Part shown: positions 5,831 through 14,626 of the stretch, one piece after another | Layout of the letters: every line of letters begins with the position of its first letter | How positions within the stretch are numbered: position 1 is the first letter of the stretch | Assembly: GCA_020063525.1 (NCBI GenBank) | Contig: JAGUUJ010000067.1 | Coordinates: 1-21,484 of the forward strand | Length of the DNA: 21,484 nt | Direction: 5' to 3' | Origin: Candidatus Omnitrophota bacterium | GTDB taxonomy: Bacteria; Omnitrophota; Gorgyraeia; Gygaellales; Profunditerraquicolaceae | Translations under genes and position numbers: made by a program | The notes under the pieces: generated by a model | Database searches by the model: none | Told to the model about the DNA's origin: nothing | The model's input: the letters and a program-made list of their open reading frames with translations, nothing else

Positions 5831-7147
5831 CTAACCTTCAACCAAAGCAAACATCAAGTCCGCCTCTGCCACTACCTTACCATCCACCAATGCCCGGCCA
5901 TGCACCAGGCCCGTCCTTGATTTTATCTTACCTGCTTGGACTTCCAGAATAAGTTGATCTCCCGGCACAACCGGTTTTCTAAATTTTGCATTATCTATAG
6001 ACATAAAATAGGCAATTTTACCTCTGTTTTCTTCTGGTGAAAGCATCATGACGCCGCCCACTTGGGCCATTGATTCAATAATTAAAACCCCTGGCATAAC
6101 CGGCCTGCCGGGAAAATGCCCCTTAAAGAAATATTCATCGATATTTACATTTTTTATGCCGGTTGCGTGTTTGCCTGTCTCTAAAGAAATGATTTTATCC
6201 ACAAATAAGAAAGGCTCGCGATGTGGCAGTATCTTCATAATGGCTTCTCTATCCAATTCCTCTCCTTGTTGGGGATGATAGTCTACTCCTACCCCTCCTA
6301 AGGAATATCTCTGTCTTTGCTGGTCTATCTTTCTGGCTAACTTTAAATTCAAAGAGTGACCGCTTCTTAAAGCAATGATATGGCTCCTCAATGGCATACC
6401 TAAAATATATAAATCTCCCAATAAATCCAATATCTTATGCCGGATAAATTCGTCTGGATAACGTAACTTATTTTTTATGACGCCGCTTTCACCCACAACC
6501 AACGTGTTCTCGTAATTTGCGCCGCGTCCTAAACCCTGCTGCTGTAACTCCGTTACCTCGCTTTCCAAACAGAAGGTGCGCGAGGAAGCTAATTCATTTT
6601 TAAATGCGCCTTCATCGAAATTTATTTCCAGAAACTGTGCCTTAAGTAACGGATGATTATAATTTAAAGTATAAGAAATTTTAAATTCCTGTGAAGGCAC
6701 AGCTACAATAGCCGAGCCCTCTTCTTCTGCAAAGATAGGTTCTTTGATAAGGTAATACCGGCGAGATTTTTCCTGCTCCTTGATTCCCGCCTTACTCAAT
6801 GTCTCTAAGAAATTCAGGCTGCTACCGTCTAAACCCGGCACTTCATCGTTGTCAATTTCAATATAGATATTATCTATACACAAGCCGGCTAATGCTGCCA
6901 TAAGATGTTCAATAGTATGTATCTCAATGCTATCGCTCCCGATAGATGTGCGCCGTGGAGAACGGGATTGGGAAAGCAAAGAACCAATTGATGCTTTAAT
7001 AACAGGCCGAGCAGGTAAATCTGTGCGGATAAAATTAATACCGGTATCAATCTCGGCGGGCTTGAATGTTACACTTACCTTCTTTGCAGTATGTAATCCG
7101 ATACCTTCTAAGCTTGCTTCTTTCTCAATTGTCCTTTGTTTGTCCAT
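5831..7147 (-). CDS. lpxC/fabZ: Fused LpxC deacetylase / FabZ dehydratase
   Basis: Two enzymes in one 438-residue chain. Residues 1 to about 285 are LpxC, the zinc deacetylase of the committed lipid A step: EGIGLHT, zinc ligands H81 (IEHLMAAL), H237 and D241 (RHKILDLLGD), and the catalytic-site H264 (SGHSLN). Residues about 298-438 are FabZ, the 3-hydroxyacyl-ACP dehydratase of fatty acid synthesis: LPHREPFLFVD, catalytic H344 in KGHFPGRP and E358 in GVLIIESMAQ. All key residues are present, so both halves should be active. The fusion is known from Bacteroidetes and some other diderms. It joins the enzymes that compete for the 3-hydroxyacyl-ACP pool. It starts 3 bases after the lpxD stop; upstream purines are weak. 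Confidence 0.97.
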   Translation of the reverse strand: MDKQRTIEKEASLEGIGLHTAKKVSVTFKPAEIDTGINFIRTDLPARPVIKASIGSLLSQSRSPRRTSIGSDSIEIHTIEHLMAALAGLCIDNIYIEIDNDEVPGLDGSSLNFLETLSKAGIKEQEKSRRYYLIKEPIFAEEEGSAIVAVPSQEFKISYTLNYNHPLLKAQFLEINFDEGAFKNELASSRTFCLESEVTELQQQGLGRGANYENTLVVGESGVIKNKLRYPDEFIRHKILDLLGDLYILGMPLRSHIIALRSGHSLNLKLARKIDQQRQRYSLGGVGVDYHPQQGEELDREAIMKILPHREPFLFVDKIISLETGKHATGIKNVNIDEYFFKGHFPGRPVMPGVLIIESMAQVGGVMMLSPEENRGKIAYFMSIDNAKFRKPVVPGDQLILEVQAGKIKSRTGLVHGRALVDGKVVAEADLMFALVEG

Positions 7148-7150
7148 ATA

Positions 7151-8188
7151 TTATTTTTCTTTAAGCCTTACCTCTAACTCCTCTATTTTTTTCTTGAGTT
7201 GGGCCACTGTCTCGTACAACCTCGGAAGATTCTGAACGCCAGCATTTACGCGTTTAGCAAGGCTTGCGGGCTTTGCCGGATAACCCCAAGCCACAGTCCC
7301 GCAAGGAATAGACTTACTTACCCCCGACTGTGCCATTACTACTACATTGTCTCCGATATTAATATGCCCCACCAGCCCCACCTGACCGGCAAGAACAACA
7401 TTATTGCCAACTGTAGTGCTGCCTGAAATCCCCACCTGCGCCACAATAATAGAATTATTGCCGATTACCACATTATGGGCAATCTGAACAAGATTATCTA
7501 TTTTTGTGCCGCTGCCGATTATGGTTTTCTCAAAACGCGCCCGGTCAATAGTAACATTTGCGCCAATCTCTACATCATCGCCTATCTCTACTGTCCCTAC
7601 CTGAGGAATCTTATGATGCAATCCTTCTATAGTAGCGAAACCAAAACCATCAGAACCTATTACTGTACCGCTGTGGATAATTACGCGGTTGCCGATTGTT
7701 ATTTGTTCGCGGATAGAAACATTAGCATAGATTAAAGTATTGCTTCCTATTTTAGTGTGGTGTCCCACGAAACATCCGGAGTAGATTATGGTTTTATCTC
7801 CTATGGATACATTATCTTCTACGACTACATAAGGGCCAACTGCCACATCACACCCTACAGACACATCCTTACCTAATATTGCAGTGGGATGTATTCCTTT
7901 CGGATGCTTTAACTCACAAGGCGCCATAAAAGAGACGAGCTGTGCAAATGCCAGAGACGGGTTATCGGTACGGATAATCGGCTTAGGGGCGGTTTTTATG
8001 TCTCTGGAGGTAATAATCGCAGAAGCGCCTGTCTTTTCTATAAGAGGAAAATACTTGGGGTTAGCGACAAATGTAATATCGCCCTCGCCTGCCTCTCTTA
8101 TGCCCGAGACGCCGGTAATAACTGTGCTGCCGTTTCCCACTACTTCGCCGTCAATAAGTTCGGCTATTTCTTTTAAGGTTCTATGCAT
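7151..8188 (-). CDS. lpxD: UDP-3-O-acylglucosamine N-acyltransferase LpxD
   Basis: Adds the second 3-hydroxyacyl chain (N-linked) in lipid A synthesis, using acyl-ACP. The 345-residue protein has the N-terminal uridine-binding domain (about 1-95: [16 protein letters not shown]), a long hexapeptide left-handed beta-helix (about 100-315) and a C-terminal helix rich in Lys/Glu. The catalytic His is H238 in [10 protein letters not shown] (H239 in E. coli). SDGFGFA and the AWGYPAKP ending are typical. Its ATG directly follows the ompH stop codon, with no spacer and only a distant AAGGG, which suggests translation coupled to ompH. Confidence 0.96.
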   Translation of the reverse strand: MHRTLKEIAELIDGEVVGNGSTVITGVSGIREAGEGDITFVANPKYFPLIEKTGASAIITSRDIKTAPKPIIRTDNPSLAFAQLVSFMAPCELKHPKGIHPTAILGKDVSVGCDVAVGPYVVVEDNVSIGDKTIIYSGCFVGHHTKIGSNTLIYANVSIREQITIGNRVIIHSGTVIGSDGFGFATIEGLHHKIPQVGTVEIGDDVEIGANVTIDRARFEKTIIGSGTKIDNLVQIAHNVVIGNNSIIVAQVGISGSTTVGNNVVLAGQVGLVGHINIGDNVVVMAQSGVSKSIPCGTVAWGYPAKPASLAKRVNAGVQNLPRLYETVAQLKKKIEELEVRLKEK

Positions 8189-8695
8189 CTATTTTTTATA
8201 ACCCTTATTTAGAATATCTATAATTTTCTCAGTGATATCCATACTTTCCAGTTGATATGCCAGGGCTGCAGCATCGAAAACTAAAGTATAACCTTCTTTT
8301 TTTGCATAGTCACTTATTGTATTCTTGATATCTTTTGATATCTCCATCGTCTTATCGAACGTTTCTTTACGGAAATCAGCCTGTTTCTGCCTAACTAACT
8401 CCTGTAAGTCATTAAATCTTGATTCAAGTTCTGCTTTTTTTGCTTCTTTTTCTTTATCGCTCAATAAATTCATTTTATCTTGAAACTGTTTTACCTCATC
8501 TCTTTTTTTATTGATTTCCGCAGTATATGCGGCTTCTTTACCATCTATGTTTTTCGTATATTCTTTAGCTTTTAAATATCCATTGGCAATACGTTCCATA
8601 CTAACACTAGCAAACTTCTCAGCAGCAGACACCCCGCCTGTAAAAAACAGTGCACACAACAACAGGACCACAGAAGCAAATATTACCCTTTTCAT
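8189..8695 (-). CDS. Periplasmic chaperone OmpH/Skp family
   Basis: Holds unfolded outer-membrane proteins in the periplasm before BamA inserts them. I chose the ATG at 8695, preceded by GGAGGAGG, over an in-frame start 9 codons upstream. This gives 168 residues beginning with a signal peptide (MKRVIFASVVLLLCALFFTG, cleaved near VSAAEKF). The mature part is a charged coiled coil (about residues 45-130, rich in Lys/Glu/Gln) ending in GYTLVFDAAALAYQ, which is typical of OmpH. It sits between bamA and lpxD as in many Gram-negative genomes. The family call is firm; the name skp would be by analogy. Confidence 0.93.
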   Translation of the reverse strand: MKRVIFASVVLLLCALFFTGGVSAAEKFASVSMERIANGYLKAKEYTKNIDGKEAAYTAEINKKRDEVKQFQDKMNLLSDKEKEAKKAELESRFNDLQELVRQKQADFRKETFDKTMEISKDIKNTISDYAKKEGYTLVFDAAALAYQLESMDITEKIIDILNKGYKK

Positions 8696-8711
8696 TCTTC
8701 CTCCTCCTTTT

Positions 8712-11048
8712 TTAAAATCCATGACTCATACTAAAGTAAAATTTACCGTTACCCTTTGAGTCGCTACCCGGTTCTGTATCTAAAGGAATGCCGTAATCAA
8801 GCATTATAGGGCCGATAGGAGTCTTGATTCTCACGCCTAAACCCATACCCGATTTCAAACCGCCGGATGCGAATTTGTTCATTTTTTCCCAAACATTTCC
8901 TACATCGTAAAAAGCAGCCAATTTAATAAAACTGAATGCAGGATACAGGTATTCTAAGTTACCGATTAACATGGATTCGCCGCCAAGGGGGTCTTTAGAT
9001 GCCTGATCTATAGGCCCTACCTTTCTTTCATCGTAACCCCTTATTGTGCTAGCGCCGCCAGCAAAGTATCTTTCGTATATTGGCACACGGTCAGAGTTGC
9101 CGTAAGGCTTTGCTAAACCTGCGCGGCCTCTTATTTCTAAAGCAGAACCGCGAAACATGGGGAAATAATGCGATGCCCGGCCGCCGAATTTCCAGAAATC
9201 TTTACTTCCGGCTAAAGGCCCGCCCGCAGACTCTATAGAGCCGCTTAATATATTGCCACGGGTTGGGTCAAATACATTATCCCTGCTATCAAAGGTAAGG
9301 CCAAACTGCATACTACTGATAACATTCCTGCCATACTCTTTTTTCAAATCATTTGTGGCATTTTCTGTTATATTCGTAATATCAATGTTATCGTAGCGGT
9401 ACATCAAATCCGCTCTTAGATATTCCGAGAACTCTTTGCCTAAGCGCAAGTCACCACCCGTTATGTCTTCGTCATAACCATAACCTATATCCGATTCTCT
9501 TTTATGAGTGCGTTTATAGGCATCAAAACCAAAAGAAACCGGGTAGTCAAAAAGCCAGGGTTCGGTAAAGCTCAAATCAAAGCTATCGCTAACCGTTCCG
9601 ATTGCTGCCCGAAATTTTAGGTTTTGGCCGGCGCCGGTAAAATAAGGAAAATTCTTCCAGTCAAAATTTTTCTGCTCGATTTCAACAAACCCCACAAATT
9701 CCTCGACGCTGCTGTAGCCGCCGCCAAAGCTAAAAGCCCCTGTCTTTGATTCTTTTACCTCAACCACCAGGTCTTTCTTATTGGCGACCTCGGTATCTTC
9801 GGTATCGTATTTTACTTCTTCAAAGAACCCCAGGTTTTGTAATCTTTCTTTGCTGCGTTTTAGTTTGTCGCCATCAAATTTATCGCCTGGCCTTATTCTT
9901 AGCTCCCGTCGGATAACTATATCTTTAGTCTTAATATTTCCCCTTAACTTGATTTTATCTACATATGCAACTTCACTCTCGGTGATATTATAGACAATAT
10001 CAATACGGCCGGTATAGGAATTCAAGGAAGTGGCCTCCTGCACCTGCGCCGATATATATCCGCGGTCGAAATATAGGCCCTGTATATTAACCACATCTTG
10101 TGATAACGCTTCTTCGCTAAAGACCTTTCCGGGAACGCAAACTTTGAGCCTTTCCAGAATATCCTTCTTAAGAATGTGCTCGTTGCCCTGTATAGTCACA
10201 TTACCGACGAGGTATTTTTTGCCCTCCTGGATTTTGATAGTAATGTCCAATAAAAACGGTTTCCGGGGAAGAGATTTAACCTCGTGAGCAACTACTACAT
10301 CAGTAAAGCCCTCTCTGTGATAGAATGATTTTATGCGCTCAATATCTTCTAATAATACCTCATCTTTTAATACGCCTGTGTTAAAAAACCACGCCCGTTT
10401 GGTTTTCATCAATCTTAATATACGTTTTGCGGAAAAGTTTTTATTACCTTCGACAAGGATATCCTTAATCCTTACCCTCCTGCCCTCAACCACATTAAAT
10501 TCTATTCTTGCCTTACCCGTATCTTTACTGATATCCACCTTGTAATTCACCTCGACCTGGCTGTAACCGAGCTTTTCATATAATTTCTTAATGCTCTTAG
10601 CGTCTTCAGCCAGATTAGGATAGTCTAAATATTGCGTCTCCTTTGACTTTAAGGTTTCCTTGAGCTGAGCTTCTCTCATCGAAAGGCGCAAGATGCCTGA
10701 GAACGCTATCTTCTCGATTATAGGCCTTTCCGTAACAGTAATTATTACCTTCAACCCATCTTTATAAACTTCTGTATCGATCTTTATATCGCTAAAATAA
10801 CCTATGAGGTAAAGGCGTTTTAAATCATCGCTGACAACGGTCTCCTGATAGGGGCTGCCCATCTTAGTCTTTATTTTAGATATAATGGTGTTGCTGCTTA
10901 TGCTTTTATTGCCCTTTATCTCTATGGCAGTAACCAATTTAGGGGGAGACTCTTCTGTTTGGCTTTGCTCAGTTTGAGCAAACAAAGATAAACCGGGGCT
11001 TAATATTATTATTAAGGAAATTGCGAATATAAAAAATAATCTGCGCAT
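8712..11048 (-). CDS. bamA: Outer-membrane protein assembly factor BamA
   Basis: Core of the machine that folds beta-barrel proteins into the outer membrane. The 778-residue protein has a signal peptide (residues 1 to about 24, ending LFAQ), about five POTRA domains in the N-terminal half (VTAIEIKGNKSI begins the first; similar units near GRRVRIKDILVEGN, KYLVGNVTIQGN and VAYVDKIKLRGN), and a C-terminal 16-strand-type barrel. Barrel signatures include FTEPWLFDYP, GGASTIRGYDER (the loop with the conserved RGY motif) and the final Phe after YFSMSHG, a typical beta-signal. Its start follows the dnaB stop by 2 bases and has AGAGG upstream. It leads the envelope cluster bamA-ompH-lpxD-lpxC/fabZ-lpxA-lpxI. 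Confidence 0.97.
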   Translation of the reverse strand: MRRLFFIFAISLIIILSPGLSLFAQTEQSQTEESPPKLVTAIEIKGNKSISSNTIISKIKTKMGSPYQETVVSDDLKRLYLIGYFSDIKIDTEVYKDGLKVIITVTERPIIEKIAFSGILRLSMREAQLKETLKSKETQYLDYPNLAEDAKSIKKLYEKLGYSQVEVNYKVDISKDTGKARIEFNVVEGRRVRIKDILVEGNKNFSAKRILRLMKTKRAWFFNTGVLKDEVLLEDIERIKSFYHREGFTDVVVAHEVKSLPRKPFLLDITIKIQEGKKYLVGNVTIQGNEHILKKDILERLKVCVPGKVFSEEALSQDVVNIQGLYFDRGYISAQVQEATSLNSYTGRIDIVYNITESEVAYVDKIKLRGNIKTKDIVIRRELRIRPGDKFDGDKLKRSKERLQNLGFFEEVKYDTEDTEVANKKDLVVEVKESKTGAFSFGGGYSSVEEFVGFVEIEQKNFDWKNFPYFTGAGQNLKFRAAIGTVSDSFDLSFTEPWLFDYPVSFGFDAYKRTHKRESDIGYGYDEDITGGDLRLGKEFSEYLRADLMYRYDNIDITNITENATNDLKKEYGRNVISSMQFGLTFDSRDNVFDPTRGNILSGSIESAGGPLAGSKDFWKFGGRASHYFPMFRGSALEIRGRAGLAKPYGNSDRVPIYERYFAGGASTIRGYDERKVGPIDQASKDPLGGESMLIGNLEYLYPAFSFIKLAAFYDVGNVWEKMNKFASGGLKSGMGLGVRIKTPIGPIMLDYGIPLDTEPGSDSKGNGKFYFSMSHGF

Positions 11049-11050
11049 TA

Positions 11051-12391
11051 TTATACCTCTTCGGTTCTGGCGATATTCTCGAATCTGGTATATTCTTTGA
11101 TAAAAGCTAATTTCATTGAACCCACAGGGCCATTGCGTTGCTTGGCAATAATGACTTCTGCTATGCCTTCATTTTCAGGAGTGGGTCTATAGTACTCTTC
11201 CCTTAATATCAGGACAACCACATCTGCGTCCTGCTCTATGGCCCCGGATTCTCTTAAATCGGAAAGCTGCGGCCGGTGGTCTGTGCGTGACTCAACTGCC
11301 CGGGACAATTGGCTTATTGCCACCACAGGAACGCTTAATTCACGCGCCAGTGATTTTAAGGAACGCGAGATATCGGAAATCTCCTGCTGCCTATTTTCTT
11401 CGTGACCTGCCCCTCGCATTAACTGCATGTAATCCAGGACAATTAACTTTATATCATGATGCGCTTTCAGGCGGCGCGCCTTGGCACGCAGCTCCATAAC
11501 TGAAATCGCAGGTGAATCGTCTATAAATATAGGCGCTTCGGAGAGTTTTCCTGCTGCGGCAGTCAGGCGAGGCCAATCCGAAGGCGAAAGATAACCGGTT
11601 CTTACTTTATGCGCATCAACCCTAGCGTGAGAGCAGAGCATCCTCTGGACTAACTGTTCCTTGGACATCTCTAAGCTAAAGAATGCTAAAGGTATCTTCT
11701 CAACTACCCCTGCGTATTCGGCGAGCCCTAAGGCAAGGGCACTTTTACCCATAGAAGGCCTTCCTGCAATGACAATTAAATCTGATTCCTGAAGGCCGGA
11801 AGTCTTACTATCAAAGTCTATAAATCCCGTCGGTATACCTGTGATATGCGCCTTTTTCTGATAAAGCCTATCGATGTTTTCAATACTATCCTTAATAATT
11901 TCCTTAAGATGCAGATAGCTGCCGTGATGCTTCCTGTCGCTTACTTCGAATATAAACCTCTCTGCGCTATCCACTACCTCATCTACATTACCTTCGCTCT
12001 CATAACATATAGAAATTATCTTTGTGGAATTATTTATAAGAGTCCTTAAGATATATCTTTCTTTTACAATACTCACGTAATGATTTATGTTGGCTGAGGT
12101 AGGAACAGAATTGACCAACGCGGTTAAGAAACTCGCGCCGCCTATCTCATCAAGCGTTTCATTTCTTTTTAATTCATCGGTAAGGGTGATAATATCCACT
12201 GCTTTATTGGCATTGTACAGGTCTCGTATTGCCTCAAATATTTTCTTATGGGTATCTTTGTAGAAAGATTCTTTATCTAACGATTCCGTGGCTATGGAGA
12301 TAGCATCCACATCCATCAACATCGAACCTAGGACTGCCATCTCAGCCTCAAGATTCTGCGGCGGAAGTTTTTCTAAAGTTATATCTGCCAT
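11051..12391 (-). CDS. dnaB: Replicative DNA helicase DnaB
   Basis: Hexameric 5'-3' helicase that opens the replication fork and loads primase. The 446-residue protein has the N-terminal all-helical domain (PPQNLEAEMAVLGSML at residue 10 onward) and the C-terminal RecA-like motor. Walker A is AGRPSMGKSALA with K216; Walker B is LIVLDYMQLM. AISQLSRAVESR and RPQLSDLRESGAIEQDAD are typical DnaB motifs H3/H4. No intein is present. It lies 6 bases after rplI and 2 bases before bamA, so a replication gene and outer-membrane assembly are in one transcription unit. Confidence 0.97.
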   Translation of the reverse strand: MADITLEKLPPQNLEAEMAVLGSMLMDVDAISIATESLDKESFYKDTHKKIFEAIRDLYNANKAVDIITLTDELKRNETLDEIGGASFLTALVNSVPTSANINHYVSIVKERYILRTLINNSTKIISICYESEGNVDEVVDSAERFIFEVSDRKHHGSYLHLKEIIKDSIENIDRLYQKKAHITGIPTGFIDFDSKTSGLQESDLIVIAGRPSMGKSALALGLAEYAGVVEKIPLAFFSLEMSKEQLVQRMLCSHARVDAHKVRTGYLSPSDWPRLTAAAGKLSEAPIFIDDSPAISVMELRAKARRLKAHHDIKLIVLDYMQLMRGAGHEENRQQEISDISRSLKSLARELSVPVVAISQLSRAVESRTDHRPQLSDLRESGAIEQDADVVVLILREEYYRPTPENEGIAEVIIAKQRNGPVGSMKLAFIKEYTRFENIARTEEV

Positions 12392-12397
12392 CTCTCT

Positions 12398-12841
12398 CTA
12401 TTTCTTAACAATCCAGACTTTTACCTTTGCGGAAATTTCCGGATGTAAATTTACTGAGACTTCATATATCCCTAAAGCCTTTATCGGCTCGTCCAGCACG
12501 ATTGAATTTTTATCAATATTAAAACCTTCCTCGCTCAAAGCCGCTGCTAAATCCTGTTCAGTTATACTTGCATATAACTTATCTTCTTCGTGGGTTAAAA
12601 CCGGTATAGTTAAGGAGAGGCGTGCTAATTTTGCCTTAAGTTCTTCGGCCTCCCGCTTTGCTTTCTCTAATTGTAAGGTCTTTTGCTGCTTTTCCTGTTC
12701 TAATTTTTTAAGGTTTGCGGGGGTTACAGGCACAGCCAGGCCGTTAGGTATAAGAAAATTACGGGCAAACCCGTCTTTTACTTTTACGATGTTGCCTGCC
12801 TTACCAACCCTATCTATATCCTGATTTAAGATAACTTCCAT
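12398..12841 (-). CDS. rplI: Large-subunit ribosomal protein bL9
   Basis: Binds 23S rRNA with its N-terminal domain and reaches out on the ribosome with a long helix. The 147-residue protein shows [16 protein letters not shown], the DGFARNFLIPNGLAVP signature, the central charged connecting helix (about residues 45-75) and the C-terminal domain. It starts within the rpsR stop (TAATG, one shared base), so translation is coupled. Length and motifs are as usual for bL9. Confidence 0.97.
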   Translation of the reverse strand: MEVILNQDIDRVGKAGNIVKVKDGFARNFLIPNGLAVPVTPANLKKLEQEKQQKTLQLEKAKREAEELKAKLARLSLTIPVLTHEEDKLYASITEQDLAAALSEEGFNIDKNSIVLDEPIKALGIYEVSVNLHPEISAKVKVWIVKK

Positions 12842-13104
12842 TATATGCGTGTGTAAGGCAGAAGCGACATAAACCTGGCCTTTTTAATTGCCTCTGCAAC
12901 CATTCTTTGATGTTTAGCGCAATTACCGGAAATGCGCGTCGAGACAATCTTGCCCCTCTCTTTAATAAACGCCTCCAGCCTTCTTGCATCCTTGTAATCT
13001 ATATTACTTTTAACTTTATCTACACATAATCGGCAAAATTTTTTTCTTACGGCTAATAGGATATCTCGTTTTTTAATAACTCTCTTTATCTTCTTAACTG
13101 GCAT
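12841..13104 (-). CDS. rpsR: Small-subunit ribosomal protein bS18
   Basis: Partner of bS6 on the platform of the 30S subunit. The 87-residue protein has the core [22 protein letters not shown] and [20 protein letters not shown]. Cysteines C24 and C27 plus C62 and H65 form a probable zinc site, so this is the zinc-binding (C+) type of bS18. It overlaps ssb by 11 bases and rplI by one base. Confidence 0.97.
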   Translation of the reverse strand: MPVKKIKRVIKKRDILLAVRKKFCRLCVDKVKSNIDYKDARRLEAFIKERGKIVSTRISGNCAKHQRMVAEAIKKARFMSLLPYTRI

Positions 13105-13534
13105 TGGATTTATCCTCGCTTTCTTCTAACCACGCTGTCTCTGTAGTCTCTGCAGATGGCTCCTGAGGATGTTCTTCGGGTGATTCGGCGGCTCCCTTGG
13201 CAGGCGCTGCCCCGAGGAATTGGACGCGTTCTGCCCTTACCTCAATGACATTGCGTTTCTGCCCGGAATTATCTTCCCAGGAACGCGACTGAAGCCTGCC
13301 TTCAACAAGAAGGGGACTGCCTTTACACAGATATTGATTGCAGGTCTCTGCCTGTTTATTCCAGACTACCACCGTGACGAAACAGGTTTCTTCTTTTAGT
13401 TCTTGATTCTTATCCCGGAACCTTCTATTTACGGCAAGCCTCAGGTTAACCACGGCTACACCTTGCGGCGTATAGCGTAATTCCGGGTCTTTAGTCAAAT
13501 TGCCAATGAGTAACACCTTATTAAAATTAGCCAT
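13094..13534 (-). CDS. ssb: Single-stranded DNA-binding protein, with unusual C-terminal tip
   Basis: Coats single-stranded DNA in replication and repair. The 146-residue protein has an OB fold (residues 1 to about 108: [44 protein letters not shown]) and an acidic, low-complexity tail. The usual last residues DDDIPF, which dock partner proteins, are not there: the tail ends [10 protein letters not shown]. The last 11 bases lie in the start of rpsR, which may have shaped this end. AGGAGG is well placed before the start. It could be a true loss of the tip, or another ssb elsewhere may carry it. Confidence 0.95.
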   Translation of the reverse strand: MANFNKVLLIGNLTKDPELRYTPQGVAVVNLRLAVNRRFRDKNQELKEETCFVTVVVWNKQAETCNQYLCKGSPLLVEGRLQSRSWEDNSGQKRNVIEVRAERVQFLGAAPAKGAAESPEEHPQEPSAETTETAWLEESEDKSNAS

Positions 13535-13550
13535 TTGTCTTACCTCCTGA

Positions 13551-13838
13551 CTATTCTATCTTTGTAATGAGCACTCTTAATATATTCTCGTTTAATTTGT
13601 AGGCATGATTTATATCCGTTATGCTTTTCGGCTCAGTTGTAAAATTCAGAAGGTAATATATCCCTTCCCGATATCTTTTGAGCGGAAAATATAATTTTCT
13701 TTTTTCCGACCAAACAGAGCCAGCCGATACATTACCGTTATTTTTGGCCACTGCATCGCTAATTTGCTCAAATAATGTTTTCTTCTCATCTTCGGATAAA
13801 TCCGGTTTGATAATAAGCATCGCCTCGTATTTTTTCAT
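13551..13838 (-). CDS. rpsF: Small-subunit ribosomal protein bS6
   Basis: Binds bS18 on the 30S platform. I chose the ATG at 13838, which gives the normal start MKKYEAMLIIKPDL and 95 residues; an in-frame start 7 codons upstream would lie in repeat sequence. Motifs SVWSEKRKLYFPLKRYREGIYYLLNF are typical bS6. An AAAGGA site lies about 11 bases before the start and appears to belong to the repeat that fills the pth-rpsF gap. It leads the rpsF-ssb-rpsR-rplI-dnaB set. Confidence 0.96.
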   Translation of the reverse strand: MKKYEAMLIIKPDLSEDEKKTLFEQISDAVAKNNGNVSAGSVWSEKRKLYFPLKRYREGIYYLLNFTTEPKSITDINHAYKLNENILRVLITKIE

Positions 13839-13854
13839 TCTTCGATTCCTTTCA

Positions 13855-13902
13855 GTCACTCAGAATGACCCTGAGCGAACGTAGTGAGTCGAACGGGTCA
13901 TT
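13855..13902. repeat. Palindromic repeat with the same 23-base core as the serS insert
   Basis: AATGACCC (13864-13871) and GGGTCATT (13895-13902) form 8-base arms around a 23-base core (13872-13894, TGAGCGAACG...GAGTCGAAC). The core matches the minus strand of 356-378 at 20 of 23 positions. Outer arm bases differ from the serS copy but stay complementary. Adjacent CACTCAG (13858-13863 region) leads into the rpsF start. Confidence 0.85.
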
Positions 13903-13920
13903 TATTTGCTCCGTCGGCAA

Positions 13921-13955
13921 GAAAATCGCTTCGCAATAACTTCAACACGATTTTC
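13921..13955. repeat. Inverted repeat just downstream of pth
   Basis: GAAAATCG (13921-13928) and CGATTTTC (13948-13955) form an 8-base stem 5 bases after the pth stop, with GCTTCGC in the loop. No T-run follows on the minus strand, so it is a weak terminator candidate. More likely it is part of the repeat block that fills 13839-13960. Confidence 0.6.
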
Positions 13956-13960
13956 AGTGG

Positions 13961-14557
13961 TTAAGAAAGTGCTTTATACTTTTTTATACCATTAAAAATA
14001 TTCATACTTTCTGTTATACCTTTCATCACCCAGACTCGGCAACAGTCGCACGCCAGTTCTATGAGCTCTTTAATTTTTCCCTTTTCTTTCTTTGCAAAAG
14101 CTGACAGCACAAAACTCGACGCATCTGTATTATCCCGCAAAGGCCTGCCTATACCGATACGCAATCGGGAAAATCCCTGGCTGCCTAAAGAATCTATTAT
14201 AGACCCCAGTCCCCGGTGTCCGGCCGATGAACCGCTCGGCCGTATCTTAATTACACCGAAATCTAAATCTAAATCATCACAGACTACCAGTAAATTATCT
14301 AAATCTATTTTATATTTTTTAATTAATGCGCTTACCGCAATGCCTGATAAATTCATAAAAGTAAGCGGCAGCGCCAATATGAGGTTATCGCCTTCGAGCT
14401 TACCTTTACCACTTAGAGAAAAAGTATTATCTTTCTTAAGGGGGATTTTATAGCTTTTACTTAAGGCCCTTATTACGGAAAAACCGATATTGTGTCGGCA
14501 ATCTTTATAAATTCTTCCGGGATTACCCAGCCCAACTATGAGTACTGTGGTAGCCAT
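13961..14557 (-). CDS. pth: Peptidyl-tRNA hydrolase
   Basis: Frees tRNA from peptidyl-tRNA dropped by ribosomes. Starting at the ATG at 14557 the protein has 198 residues, the family length, and begins MATTVLIVGLGNPGRIY. Active-site residues visible are N12 (GLGNPG), H22 (RHNIGF), the Asn in LTFMNLSG and the Asp in VCDDLDLDFG; GSSAGHRGLGSI is also typical. A longer reading from a TTG at 14638 would add 27 residues made only of repeat sequence, so I reject it. There is no Shine-Dalgarno sequence: a repeat block (14558-14626) lies directly before the ATG. Downstream of rplY as in Bacillus. Confidence 0.95.
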   Translation of the reverse strand: MATTVLIVGLGNPGRIYKDCRHNIGFSVIRALSKSYKIPLKKDNTFSLSGKGKLEGDNLILALPLTFMNLSGIAVSALIKKYKIDLDNLLVVCDDLDLDFGVIKIRPSGSSAGHRGLGSIIDSLGSQGFSRLRIGIGRPLRDNTDASSFVLSAFAKKEKGKIKELIELACDCCRVWVMKGITESMNIFNGIKKYKALS

Positions 14558-14626
14558 TATCGGTGCTCGGTTATCGGTGCTCGGTGTTCGTTCACCGAGA
14601 ACCGAATCCCGAGTCCCGAGAACCGA
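14558..14626. repeat. Mixed direct and inverted repeats before pth
   Basis: Two perfect 14-base direct repeats TATCGGTGCTCGGT (14558-14571, 14572-14585), a 7-base hairpin CTCGGTG/CACCGAG (14580-14599), and two copies of CCGAGAACCGA (14595-14605, 14616-14626). The block ends at the base before the pth start codon and contains no ribosome-binding site. Confidence 0.8.
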
